DNA of 64,000 nucleotides from Thermodesulfovibrionia bacterium (lineage in GTDB: Bacteria; Nitrospirota; Thermodesulfovibrionia; UBA6902). Both the position numbers and the translations under genes were made by a program. Of the stretch, positions 38,330 through 48,275 are shown piece by piece. The DNA is taken from NCBI GenBank assembly GCA_020057065.1, contig JAGVGM010000349.1, positions 39,313 through 103,312 on the forward strand. The letters run 5' to 3'. The stretch's first letter is position 1, and every line of letters starts with the position of its first letter. The notes beneath the pieces are model-generated. The model searched no databases, was not told the origin of the DNA, and was given only the letters and a program-made list of their open reading frames with translations.

Positions 38330-41300
38330 GTGACGATGAAATTAAGGGACATCATAGAGATACCGGAGGTCAAGCTTGTAATCGAGCTTGACGATGCAGA
38401 CAAAGACCCTGATGGTATAACGTCGTCATTTGTATTCACAGGTGAGATTCAGGACAGCCTTGACGCTATACTGAACAGGATCAACAAGGGACAGGGCTGC
38501 GGCATATTCATAAAGGGCAATTACGGCAGCGGCAAGTCGCATTTTCTTTCTTACCTGTATCTGCTTTTGAAAAATAAGGAGTTTCTCCCTCTCCCTCCAG
38601 TAGAGAGGGAAATCGAAGGCAGAACTCTCCCCGATACTTCAGGGGAGAGGGAATTGAATGCGATCAAAATATCGCTTGTTAAATATCCCGCATCACGCTC
38701 TCTCGAAAGCATTGTGCTTTCTTCTCTTGGTTACAAAGGTGAAGTCACGGACAGGCAAGAGACGTTTAAGGACATAATCAACAACCGCACGGTGATTATT
38801 ATTGACGAGCTTTCCGAATTCCTCCGTTCAAAGCCCGCGCCCTCGGCATTCTATGAAGATATCAGATTCCTCCAGTTCCTCGGTGAATTTTCATTCCACC
38901 ATCCGCTTTGGATTATCGCATCGCTACAGGAATGGATCGAGGAGACGGGGCATATCTCGTCCAACATATTCAACAGGATCAAGGACAGATATCCTCTGAG
39001 GATAAACCTTTCTTCGTCGCATATTGAGGATATAATCGACCGGAGGATTATCATCAAAAAGGACGGCGCTGAGGAAGTGATCAAGGCCGTGTTCTTTGAG
39101 CTGAAAAAATATTATCCTCACATGCTGATCAAATACGATGATTTCAGGAAGACATACCCGCTCCATCCTTTTACCGTGAGATTTTTGTCCGGTCTTACGC
39201 CTGTATTCTCCCAGCACCGGGGGGTGATACATTTTGTCTTCAGCGAGGCCGGGAAGATCCTTGATGAGCCTGTGGACGTGCTGATAACGCCTGACGCCAT
39301 ATTCAACCATTTTGAAGAGAGGATCAGGGAGGTACCGGAATACTCACCGCTCGTGAGGGTTGTATATGATTATTACAAGGATAACATCGGTGGAATTTTG
39401 GACCAGCCTGTGCAGAGGGAGGCGGGGCTTGCGGCAATAAAGATTTTGATACTCACCGAGATATCGCCTTTTGAAAAGAGAAAGACTGCAAATGAGCTTG
39501 CTGAGATTCTACTGAAAAAGATCAGCACCCTGACCTCGCGGATAAATTACGAGTTCATCAAAGACGGTGTGCTCGAGCCGCTTGCATCGCACCAGATGTA
39601 TATCAATAAGGAAGGCGACGCATATTACGTAGACCCGCGCGTGGATGAAGGTATCAGGATAAAGGCAAGGATAAAGGCGCTGAGGGAGAGATTCGAGGAC
39701 AGGGACTATCTCTTTTCAGAAATCTGCAATATGCTCAACCTGCCGTATCTCCCCCTGCGGGACGTTAAAGAAGGCAGAAAATATAAATTCGTCTGGCAGA
39801 ACAGCATGAGGGAGTGCGCCGTGTATGTCAACGCCTCCGAACATATTAAAAGGACGGACATGGAGAGGATGACAGAGGGGCTTGAAAAGCGGCTCGACGG
39901 GTATTTCATAATCCTCTCTCCGTTTTCAAGAGGCAAGGCGCAGTTGACCGCGCTTCTGAATACATTCCCATCGCCGTTTCTTTCCGCTTTGATATTCTGG
40001 ATGCCGAGAGGCATGACAGAGGAAGAGACGCTGTTCGTCGAGGAGTTCATTGCGAGGAGTCATCTTGTGAGGGAATTCCCGGCTGCCGGCGCTCAGGTGA
40101 AGAAGGATGAGGCGGGGTTCAGGGAAGTGATGACGCGGATATTCTTTGAAGGAGAAATATTTTTTGCCTCAGGCGGCAGCGTGGAGAATCTGAAAGAGAT
40201 AGGTTATCTGCCGGTTGAAAAGCTGCTGGCGCATCTCTTTGACCGTCCGCTTTCCGAGCTTCATCCGAACCATTACCGGATAATGCCGAGGATCGAATAT
40301 TTCTCATCCCATCACCTTTCAGGGCTTTTCAGCCATTTCATCAAACAGGGGAAGATAACGCTTGAGGACGCAGAGAAGAAAGGGCTTACGCCTTATATAA
40401 AAGGACTGCTTGAGCCGCTCGGCATTATAAAGAAAAAGGGCGGCAGCTTCCTCATCTCTCTCGATGTGGAGAATGAGCTTGTATCGCAGATACTGAATCT
40501 CGTTTCACAGGAAGACAGTCTCCCGCATCTAAAGAACGCTCTCAGAAAGGGCAAGTGGGGGATGGGTGAAGAGCAGATAAACCTGATCATATCCGCATTC
40601 GTCGTATCAGGGCATCTGATACCTTACGGACGCGACGAGATCGTTGAGCTGAGGGAGATAACGCAGCTTGCAACAGGAGAGATACTAAAGCTGCGCGCCG
40701 GCAAGACACTGCTGCCGGATTTGCTGGGTTATCTCCAACTCGGCAAATTCATCTGGGGCGAGGTCGAAGACGTGCCAACTCCGCTGACACAGAAACTCAT
40801 GTGGAAGGAGACAGCGGCATTTGTAAGGAAAGGCAGGGACCTGCTCAAGTCGGTCAGCCTGTACACGGAAAAGTACAGGGACTATTCCATACTGAAAAAA
40901 CTCCGCCTCGATTCAGCTCTGCTTAATAAACTGTCGCTGTTTTTCAATTCAATGCCAGTCTCGCTCCAACCGGCTGAAGGCCTCGAGCGGGCGCTCGCTT
41001 ACCTGAAAGACAATCCGGGACTCGAAGGGGAATTGAAATATCCGGAGAAGGTCCACACTTTTTTTTCCGATCATATACAGATGATGAACAAGTATTATCT
41101 CTATCTCGTGCACCCGTCGCTGAAACTGACCACGGCATCAGGACTTGATGAGGCAAAGGATGTCATTCTCTCTGCAATGGAGGATTACCTGAATTCCTTC
41201 AGCGTGGAATTCTCAGAGATCAAGGTGAAATGGGAGGACTTCTACTCTGCATTCACAGCCGCATACAGGGAAGGGCATGAGACATATTATCAGTGGCCTG

Positions 41301-43045
41301 CGTTTAATCTCAGAAGGGAAGTTGAGGAGAGCGAAGAGGCAAAGATACTGAAAAGGATTTCGGCTGTCGTGAAGTCGCTTACATTTGAACTTGACTGGTG
41401 GGAGATCAGGCAGCATCTGGACCGGCTTCCGGCGATGTGCAGGGAAGACCTGGGCTATGAGCTTTTCAATGCGCCTGTCTGCAAATGTAATTTCAGGTCC
41501 GGCGATGAGCCGCCGCAGGCTGAAAACGATCTCACCCGGAAATGCAGGACAGGCATATTGAACTTCCTGAGACTGATTCAAGCGCCTGAGAACAGGGAAA
41601 AGATAGATTCATACCTCCTCGGGGCCGGCGATTCCGGCAGGACGGATATTGCAGGGAAGATATCTTCCATACTGAATTCAAAATTAACCGACGCGGGACT
41701 GCCGCTGATATATCCGCTGCTTACCGATGAAGCGCTTGAGGAGATGGAAAAGGCCTTCAAGGGAAGATGGAAGATAAAAGAGGTCAGGGTCAGGGATTTC
41801 ATTGACGCCGTCAAAGGCAGGAGGCTGAAATACGGTGATCTCAGAAACATGTTTTTCAAATGGCTCGGCAGTGATGAAGAGACCATTGTATGGATAAAGG
41901 ACGAAGACGAGCACGGCGTCTCTTTGCTCAGGGAAGAGCTTTGCAAGTACGGCCCGCAGGGCGAAAGGATATCGCGTGAGATTGCAGGAGATGCTGCGGC
42001 AGCAGGCCCGGCATTTAAAGGCGGCGTCTATAAAGGAGACGGTCTTAAACAGGCAGAGGAGAGATTGAGGGAAGAAGGCAGGCTGGATCTGTTTGAAGGG
42101 ATAAAGCTGACAACATTTTCAACGGATGAGCTTTTTTCTTTTCTGAACACGGAAAAGATCGGTCATCTTAAAAAGATGCTGCGTGAGGAGATATTCCACC
42201 GCTCATGGGGAAAGATAATAAGCGAAGACAAAATCAGGGCCACGGAAGATGGGGCGATGAAAGACCTGCTGAATATAATCAGACTCACGGGAGAGGAAAG
42301 CAGATACAAGGGTGTTGAAAGATTTACAAAGGTCATTGCGCCCATGAACCTGATTGTCGAAAAACTCAGGCATGATAATTCGTATAAGGACAACTTCTCC
42401 GGCGGTATTATGGAGAAGATTGAAGACAGGTTCGCACAGTTTTGCAGGGAATACGAAAAGAACAAGGCAGACGCAAACGATATATCGGGACTAAAGGAAA
42501 AGCTTCAGGGCCTGGTGTTAATTTTTGACGGGCTGAGGTATGACCTCTGGCTCATGCTCAGGGAGGCGCTGATTAATGAAGGCATGAAACTGAGCGAAGG
42601 GCCGTTAATTATTGATGCGCCGACATCCACATTGAATTTCCGCAAGGCAATGAGCCTTGAGGATGAAGGTCATTTTAACGGCAGGAGTTATGTCCTTGTA
42701 AAATGGGCCGAGAAGGCGTCCGGCAAAAGAGAGCTGAGAAAAGTAATGAAACTGCAGAAAGACATAAAGTTTCTGCATTTCAATTTCATTGACTCAAAAG
42801 TCCACGGCTCAACACTCGACCTGTATCCGCTTTTTTTGAGCGTAAAGAGCGAGTTCATCTCCGGCATTATTCCGCTGCTTAAGGAGATGAATTCTTTTTA
42901 CATCATATCCGACCACGGCTTTACCGACACAAAAAAATTTAAAGACAGATACGCTCACGGCGGCGGCAGCGCATGGGAAACCGTGATTCCTTTTGCGGAG
43001 GTAAACTGCAGGACCGGAGCGGGGAAAATGGAAGGGAAGATTTGA
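38330..43045 (+). CDS. BrxC/PglY-like P-loop ATPase (DUF6079-like) fused to a C-terminal PglZ-like alkaline-phosphatase-fold domain
   Basis: IKGNYGSGKSHFLSYL Walker A, TVIIIDELSEFL Walker B; C-terminal LVLIFDGLRYDLWLMLREAL and FYIISDHGFTDTKKFKDRYAHGGGSAWETVIP. Confidence 0.8.
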   Translation: MTMKLRDIIEIPEVKLVIELDDADKDPDGITSSFVFTGEIQDSLDAILNRINKGQGCGIFIKGNYGSGKSHFLSYLYLLLKNKEFLPLPPVEREIEGRTLPDTSGERELNAIKISLVKYPASRSLESIVLSSLGYKGEVTDRQETFKDIINNRTVIIIDELSEFLRSKPAPSAFYEDIRFLQFLGEFSFHHPLWIIASLQEWIEETGHISSNIFNRIKDRYPLRINLSSSHIEDIIDRRIIIKKDGAEEVIKAVFFELKKYYPHMLIKYDDFRKTYPLHPFTVRFLSGLTPVFSQHRGVIHFVFSEAGKILDEPVDVLITPDAIFNHFEERIREVPEYSPLVRVVYDYYKDNIGGILDQPVQREAGLAAIKILILTEISPFEKRKTANELAEILLKKISTLTSRINYEFIKDGVLEPLASHQMYINKEGDAYYVDPRVDEGIRIKARIKALRERFEDRDYLFSEICNMLNLPYLPLRDVKEGRKYKFVWQNSMRECAVYVNASEHIKRTDMERMTEGLEKRLDGYFIILSPFSRGKAQLTALLNTFPSPFLSALIFWMPRGMTEEETLFVEEFIARSHLVREFPAAGAQVKKDEAGFREVMTRIFFEGEIFFASGGSVENLKEIGYLPVEKLLAHLFDRPLSELHPNHYRIMPRIEYFSSHHLSGLFSHFIKQGKITLEDAEKKGLTPYIKGLLEPLGIIKKKGGSFLISLDVENELVSQILNLVSQEDSLPHLKNALRKGKWGMGEEQINLIISAFVVSGHLIPYGRDEIVELREITQLATGEILKLRAGKTLLPDLLGYLQLGKFIWGEVEDVPTPLTQKLMWKETAAFVRKGRDLLKSVSLYTEKYRDYSILKKLRLDSALLNKLSLFFNSMPVSLQPAEGLERALAYLKDNPGLEGELKYPEKVHTFFSDHIQMMNKYYLYLVHPSLKLTTASGLDEAKDVILSAMEDYLNSFSVEFSEIKVKWEDFYSAFTAAYREGHETYYQWPAFNLRREVEESEEAKILKRISAVVKSLTFELDWWEIRQHLDRLPAMCREDLGYELFNAPVCKCNFRSGDEPPQAENDLTRKCRTGILNFLRLIQAPENREKIDSYLLGAGDSGRTDIAGKISSILNSKLTDAGLPLIYPLLTDEALEEMEKAFKGRWKIKEVRVRDFIDAVKGRRLKYGDLRNMFFKWLGSDEETIVWIKDEDEHGVSLLREELCKYGPQGERISREIAGDAAAAGPAFKGGVYKGDGLKQAEERLREEGRLDLFEGIKLTTFSTDELFSFLNTEKIGHLKKMLREEIFHRSWGKIISEDKIRATEDGAMKDLLNIIRLTGEESRYKGVERFTKVIAPMNLIVEKLRHDNSYKDNFSGGIMEKIEDRFAQFCREYEKNKADANDISGLKEKLQGLVLIFDGLRYDLWLMLREALINEGMKLSEGPLIIDAPTSTLNFRKAMSLEDEGHFNGRSYVLVKWAEKASGKRELRKVMKLQKDIKFLHFNFIDSKVHGSTLDLYPLFLSVKSEFISGIIPLLKEMNSFYIISDHGFTDTKKFKDRYAHGGGSAWETVIPFAEVNCRTGAGKMEGKI
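38584..38653. repeat. In-ORF double-hairpin insertion in the BrxC/PglZ-like gene
   Basis: TCCCTCTC/GAGAGGGA and CTCTCCCC/GGGGAGAG stems; encodes LPLPPVEREIEGRTLPDTSGERE. Confidence 0.8.
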
Positions 43046-43283
43046 AAAATTTCGACAGGTTAAAATATAGAATAGACCGAAATCATATTGTTTGGATTTA
43101 AATATACCGATATTGTTATAATTATAGATTCTTTTATCAAATATATTCGCTGTTTACTCCTCCAGTTTAAATGAATAGCGAGCGTCAAGAGAGCGAATAT
43201 AAAAATAATAATTCATTACATTAAGATTCCCCGCAGCTTGCTGAGGGAATCTTTAATGGCAATAAACCTCAAGGAGCAATACA

Positions 43284-44081
43284 ATGAGAAAAATGGATGT
43301 AGTAGAACCGGTAAAGTTGTCATTGGGTTCAAAATTTAAATTCAGATGTCATAAAGGGATAAAATGCTTCACAAGATGCTGCAGTAATATAGATATCCTT
43401 TTAACTCCTTATGATGTTGTACGCCTTAAAAACAGGCTCGGACTATCCTCAGAAGAATTTCTGGAGAAATATACTTACATGAAGGTTGATGAACCATCTT
43501 CTCATCTCTATGCCATGCTGAAAATGAATGAGGATGCAGGAAGGCCATGCCCTTTTGTCACGCCGGATGGGTGTACTATTTATACGGACCGCCCGGCCAA
43601 TTGCCGTTATTACCCTATAGGGCAGGGCACATTAAAGAGAGAGAATAAGGACGGCGTCTTTGATGAAGAGTTCTACTTTTTCATAAGGGAGCCTCATTGT
43701 TATGGTTATCACGAAAAAAAGCAGTGGACGGTTGAATCATGGAGGCAGGATCAGAATGTTGATCAGTATGACAGCATAAACAAAGAATGGAAGACCATTC
43801 AGTTAAGAAGGAATCTCCTGGGACAGCCTCCGCTTGATGAGAAAAAGCAGATGCAGTTTTACATGGCAAGTTATGACTCCGACCGTTTCAGGAGATTTAT
43901 TTTTGAGAGCAATTTCCTGAACGTATTTGATCTTGACGAAGAGACCATCGAAAAAATTAGGACGGATGAGGTGGAACTGATCAAATTCGGGGCAAAATAC
44001 ATTAAATACGTTATGATGCTTGAGGAAACACTGAAGGTTAAAGAAAAGGTACTGAAGGAGAAGGAGAAGAAAGGGAAGTAG
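43284..44081 (+). CDS. YkgJ-family cysteine cluster protein
   Basis: FRCHKGIKCFTRCCSNIDILLTPYDVVRL...CPFVTPDGCTIYTDRPANCRYYPIG. Confidence 0.85.
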   Translation: MRKMDVVEPVKLSLGSKFKFRCHKGIKCFTRCCSNIDILLTPYDVVRLKNRLGLSSEEFLEKYTYMKVDEPSSHLYAMLKMNEDAGRPCPFVTPDGCTIYTDRPANCRYYPIGQGTLKRENKDGVFDEEFYFFIREPHCYGYHEKKQWTVESWRQDQNVDQYDSINKEWKTIQLRRNLLGQPPLDEKKQMQFYMASYDSDRFRRFIFESNFLNVFDLDEETIEKIRTDEVELIKFGAKYIKYVMMLEETLKVKEKVLKEKEKKGK

Positions 44082-44137
44082 TGCTAAAGCGCGGAAGCGA
44101 TGAAGCAGGTTTTGCATATATCATATTTTGTCTTAAT

Positions 44138-44202
44138 GTCATTCCCGCTTGTCGGGAATCTTTCCCGATCAGGCATGTAGATTCCGGACAAGCCGGAATG
44201 AC
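44138..44202. repeat. GTCATTCC...GGAATGAC dispersed repeat
   Basis: gtcattcccgcttgtcgggaatc...gattccggacaagccggaatgac. Confidence 0.7.
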
Positions 44203-44259
44203 GAACTCTGAAATATATGGTTTACTAAAGCAGAAATATTTTTTAAAGGAGGACTTACA

Positions 44260-45054
44260 ATGGATTGGGGAATGAAAAATCGTTTGGCACAAATTATTAA
44301 ACCGGATGGGCACTGTTTTTTTATGCCGATTGACCATGGGTATTTTCTTGGTCCCACATCAAAACTTGAAAAACCCGGCGAGACCATCAAATCTATCGTT
44401 CGTTACAGCGATGCCCTGTTTGTCACCAGGGGTGTTTTGCGTTCATGCATTGATCCTGAAAACAGCCTTCCTGTCATACTCCGCGTTTCAGGCGGCTCCA
44501 GCGTTATAGGCAAAGACCTCGCGAATGAAAGCATCACTACATCAATTGAAGAGGCCATAAGGCTGAATGTAGCTGCGGTAGGGCTATCGATCTTTGTGGG
44601 CACTGAATATGAGCACCAGACACTCATGAACCTCTCAAATCTGGTGAATGAATGCGAGAAATACGGAATACCTGTTATGGCGGTTACCGCGGTCGGCAAA
44701 GAACTTGAGAAAAGGGACGCCCGCTACCTTTCACTATGCTGCCGTATTGCAGCAGAGCTCGGGGCCAGAGTTGTAAAGACCTACTGGTGCGAGAATTTTG
44801 AGAAAGTCACAAACAGCTGTCCTGTACCGATAGTGATTGCCGGTGGACCAAAATGCGAGACAGAGCTTCAGGTTTTTGATTTCGTTCATGATGGAATGCA
44901 GAAAGGCGCGATAGGCGTTAATCTCGGCAGGAACGTATGGCAGCACGCGTATCCGGCAGCCATGGCAAAGGCATTGAGGGCCGTGATCCATCAGAAAGCT
45001 ACGCCGAAGGACGCGCTTGAGATCTTTAATGAGGAGAAGAATAAGGCAAAATAA
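44260..45054 (+). CDS. DeoC/FbaB-LsrF class I aldolase family protein
   Basis: FFMPIDHGYFLGP, PVMAVTAVGKE, ARVVKTYWCENF, IVIAGGPK, GAIGVNLGRNVWQ. Confidence 0.85.
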   Translation: MDWGMKNRLAQIIKPDGHCFFMPIDHGYFLGPTSKLEKPGETIKSIVRYSDALFVTRGVLRSCIDPENSLPVILRVSGGSSVIGKDLANESITTSIEEAIRLNVAAVGLSIFVGTEYEHQTLMNLSNLVNECEKYGIPVMAVTAVGKELEKRDARYLSLCCRIAAELGARVVKTYWCENFEKVTNSCPVPIVIAGGPKCETELQVFDFVHDGMQKGAIGVNLGRNVWQHAYPAAMAKALRAVIHQKATPKDALEIFNEEKNKAK

Positions 45055-45092
45055 AATTTCAAATTAGAAATTTCAAATCTCAAATTCAAGCT

Positions 45093-46127
45093 ATGCGTGT
45101 TTTAATGTATTACAACAATAAGGATGTTCGTGTTGAAGAGATGCCTGTCCCTAAGATAGGGCAGGGGGAGCTGCTTGTTAAGGTCCATGCAAGCGGTATT
45201 TGCGGCAGTGATGTTATGGAATGGTACAGGATAAAAAAGGCGCCGCGGGTACTGGGGCATGAAATAACCGGAGAAATTGTTGAGGTTGGAGAGGGTGTGA
45301 AGGATTATAAAAAAGGGGACAGGGTATTTGTTTCTCATCATGTGCCCTGCAATAAGTGTTATTACTGCCTGAAGGGTTCTCATACAGCATGTGATACTTT
45401 GCATAGGACAAACTATGACCCGGGAGGATTTGCAGAATATATCAGGATTCCCAAAATCAACGTTGACAGAGGTGTTTATATATTGCCCGATGGTATGTCA
45501 TATGAAGAAGGCACATTCATAGAGCCCTTGGCTTGCGTTGTGCGCGGACAGAGGCTGGCAGGATTAAAACCGGGACAGACCGTTCTGATAATAGGCAGCG
45601 GAATTTCCGGTCTGATCCACATATCTCTTGCACGTGCACTCGGTGCAGGTAAAATCATTGCTACTGATATAAGTGAATACCGTATGAAAGCCGCTGAACG
45701 CTTTGGCGCCGATGCTGTAATAAATGCAAAGGACGATGTTCCTCAAAAACTTCTGGAGTTTAATGATAACAGGCTTGCCGATCTTGTAATTGTATGCGCC
45801 GGCGCGCTGTCGGCATCAACAACTGCTTTGAGTTGCATTGACCATGGAGGCGCCGGTCTGTTTTTCGCCGTGCCGGAGCCGGAGATCATGGTTCCGGTCC
45901 CGATGAACGATATGTGGCGCAATGAAATAACACTGATGACATCTTATGGCGCAAGTCCTCTGGACCTTGATATTGCAATAAAGCTTATGCAAAACCGGAG
46001 GGTTAATTTAAGCGGAATGATCACGCATAAACTGAATTTTGATGAATGCGGACCTGGTTTTCAGCTTGTGGCAGAGGCGAGAGATTCGATAAAAGTGATC
46101 TTTGAACCGCAGAGGAATGGGAAGTAA
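45093..46127 (+). CDS. Zinc-dependent alcohol dehydrogenase family protein
   Basis: GICGSDVMEWY, GHEITGEIVEVGEGV, CNKCYYCLKGSHTAC, GSGISGLIHI. Confidence 0.9.
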   Translation: MRVLMYYNNKDVRVEEMPVPKIGQGELLVKVHASGICGSDVMEWYRIKKAPRVLGHEITGEIVEVGEGVKDYKKGDRVFVSHHVPCNKCYYCLKGSHTACDTLHRTNYDPGGFAEYIRIPKINVDRGVYILPDGMSYEEGTFIEPLACVVRGQRLAGLKPGQTVLIIGSGISGLIHISLARALGAGKIIATDISEYRMKAAERFGADAVINAKDDVPQKLLEFNDNRLADLVIVCAGALSASTTALSCIDHGGAGLFFAVPEPEIMVPVPMNDMWRNEITLMTSYGASPLDLDIAIKLMQNRRVNLSGMITHKLNFDECGPGFQLVAEARDSIKVIFEPQRNGK

Positions 46128-46145
46128 TATCAAATTTAAATTAGA

Positions 46146-46261
46146 AAAATCCCCCTTTATCCCCCTTTTCCAAAGTGGGAGTTATTTAATTCCCCTCTAT
46201 CAAGAGGGGATTGAGGGGTGTGTTCCCCTCTTTGGCAAAGAGGGGTTAGGGGAGATTTTTT
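46146..46261. repeat. Composite CCCCT-type palindromic repeat element
   Basis: aaaaatccccctttatcccccttttcc...cccctctttggcaaagaggggttaggggagatttttt. Confidence 0.7.
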
Positions 46262-46281
46262 AAAACATTGGAGGAAACATC

Positions 46282-47193
46282 ATGTCTCTACTTGTTGTAG
46301 GCTCCGTAGCATTTGATTCTGTAAAAACTCCGTTTGGTGAGGTTGATGAGGTGCTGGGAGGTTCTGCCACTTATTTTTCGACTGCGGCAAGTTATTTTAC
46401 CAGCGTATCGATCGTAGCGGTTGTGGGCACTGATTTTCCGGACAAACACCTGATGTTTCTTAAAAGCCGCAAGATTGATATTGAAGGGATTGAAAAACAG
46501 CCGGGTAAAACCTTCAGATGGAAAGGTGAATATGGATATGAATTGAACGAGGCGCGTACGCTCGATACGCAGCTTAATGTGTTTCAGTCCTTTAAGCCGA
46601 GACTGCCCGAAAATTATAAAAACAAAAAAATAGTCTTTCTCGCCAATATAGATCCTGATTTGCAAAGAGAAGTACTGGCCCAGGTCAAAGAACCAGCGCT
46701 TGTCGCCTGCGATACGATGAACTTCTGGATAGGGGGGAAAAAGAAATCTTTACTTGAAACTTTAAAATTAGTTGATATACTTCTTATTAATGATGGAGAG
46801 GCGAGAGAGCTTTCGGGAGAGCCGAACCTTGTTAAGGCTGCGAAAGCGATACTCTCATACGGGCCTAAAACGCTTATCATTAAGCGCGGTGAGTACGGAG
46901 CGCTTATGTTCAGTGATAAAAAAATATTTACAGCTCCTGCATACCCTCTTGAATCGGTCTTTGACCCTACAGGCGCCGGAGACTGCTTTGCAGGCGGGTT
47001 TATGGGTTACCTTGCAAATACGATGAACTTTGAAGAATCAAATATACGTAAGGCAATAATCTTCGGAAGCGTTATGGCGTCTTTTAACGTTGAGGCCTTC
47101 AGCCTTGACAGAATTAAAAGTCTCGATTATTCTGAAATAGAGAACAGATACAGGGAATTTAAGGGATTGACCCATTTTGAGGATTTGACATAG
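46282..47193 (+). CDS. PfkB family carbohydrate kinase
   Basis: GGSATYFSTAASYF, DPTGAGDCFAGGFMGYLA. Confidence 0.9.
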   Translation: MSLLVVGSVAFDSVKTPFGEVDEVLGGSATYFSTAASYFTSVSIVAVVGTDFPDKHLMFLKSRKIDIEGIEKQPGKTFRWKGEYGYELNEARTLDTQLNVFQSFKPRLPENYKNKKIVFLANIDPDLQREVLAQVKEPALVACDTMNFWIGGKKKSLLETLKLVDILLINDGEARELSGEPNLVKAAKAILSYGPKTLIIKRGEYGALMFSDKKIFTAPAYPLESVFDPTGAGDCFAGGFMGYLANTMNFEESNIRKAIIFGSVMASFNVEAFSLDRIKSLDYSEIENRYREFKGLTHFEDLT

Positions 47194-47225
47194 AGAAAAA
47201 AACATTAAGGATGTTATTGTCCGAA

Positions 47226-47306
47226 AAATCTCCCCTATCCCCTCTTTGCCAAAGAGGGGTAAAATGTTTCCCCCTTTGAAAAAGGGGGATGAAGGGGGAT
47301 TTTTTA
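47226..47306. repeat. CCCCT-type palindromic repeat
   Basis: aaatctcccctatcccctctttgccaaagagggg...aaaagggggatgaagggggatttttt. Confidence 0.7.
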
Positions 47307-47319
47307 AAATATAAATACC

Positions 47320-48147
47320 ATGACCGATTCATTAAAACAGTATGTTCAGCAGATCACGCAACTTCCAACTATTCCTGTTGTTGCAGAGCAAATATTAAAA
47401 CTTGTTCATGATGAGCGTACATCAGTTGATAAATTGAGCAACATCATTGAGAATGATCCTCCCATAACGGCAAAAATACTGAGTGTCGCCAATTCAGCTT
47501 TTTTCGGATATAAAGTAATGACCAGGACCATACATGATGCGATTCTAAGGATCGGATTTAACAATGTCAGAGATGTGGCTCTCGGAGTATCTTTAATGAC
47601 TGTTTTTGAGGATAGGGAAGGCAGGCTTAGAGCATTTGATTATCAGAGGATCTTTAATCATTCGGTAACCGTAGGAGCAGTTGCGCAGTTAATATCAAAA
47701 GACCTTAAGCTGAAATTTACCGATGAAGTTTTTATGAACGGGATATTACATGATCTGGGATATTTAGTGCTTAATAAATATTTCCCTGATACATATATGC
47801 AGGTTTTGGGCGTATTTGAAAAGATAAAGGACCTTCTTGAAGCTGAAGAAGCGGTCTTTGATTTCACCCATGCTGAGATCGGCGCCTGGCTTGCTGAAAA
47901 ATGGAATCTGCCGGAAGGGGTACAGAATTCGGTCCTTTACCATCACAAACCGTCACTCGCAACAGGAAATTCAGATCGTGTTGCCGTTATCCATATTGCA
48001 GATTATATAGTAAGCAGAGGGTTATTCAGTGTAATAAGTGAGAACCCGAACTATCCTCTTGATCCAGCAGCTCTCAGCATACTGAAAATATCAGAAGATT
48101 ATATTAAAGAAGTGGAAGGGAAGATCAATACCGGGGAATTTTTTTAG
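47320..48147 (+). CDS. HDOD domain-containing protein
   Basis: LPTIPVVAEQILKLVHDE...IIENDPPITAKILSVANSAFFG; HD-like GILHDLGYLVL. Confidence 0.9.
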   Translation: MTDSLKQYVQQITQLPTIPVVAEQILKLVHDERTSVDKLSNIIENDPPITAKILSVANSAFFGYKVMTRTIHDAILRIGFNNVRDVALGVSLMTVFEDREGRLRAFDYQRIFNHSVTVGAVAQLISKDLKLKFTDEVFMNGILHDLGYLVLNKYFPDTYMQVLGVFEKIKDLLEAEEAVFDFTHAEIGAWLAEKWNLPEGVQNSVLYHHKPSLATGNSDRVAVIHIADYIVSRGLFSVISENPNYPLDPAALSILKISEDYIKEVEGKINTGEFF

Positions 48148-48160
48148 TCGGCTTTTTGTT

Positions 48161-48220
48161 GTCATTCCATTGAAAAATAGGAATCCAGTCATTTCTTGTC
48201 ATTCCGGCTTGTCCGGAATC
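48161..48220. repeat. GTCATTCC-type dispersed repeat
   Basis: gtcattccattgaaaaataggaatcc / gtcattccggcttgtccggaatc. Confidence 0.6.
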
Positions 48221-48240
48221 TTTTCCAAATAAAAAAGTGT

Positions 48241-48269
48241 TTGACAAACCAGCGGGTTTTTGGTATCGT
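48241..48269 (+). promoter_or_regulatory. Sigma70-like promoter TTGACA-17-TATCGT
   Basis: Direct reading. Confidence 0.5.
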
Positions 48270-48275
48270 TTCAGG

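Noticed and set aside
43224-43252. AGATTCCC...GGGAATCT hairpin as a terminator
   Set aside because: The following T-run is too short; more like another dispersed hairpin.
44081-44275. 64-aa ORF between the YkgJ-like and aldolase genes
   Set aside because: Translation of the GTCATTCC dispersed repeat.
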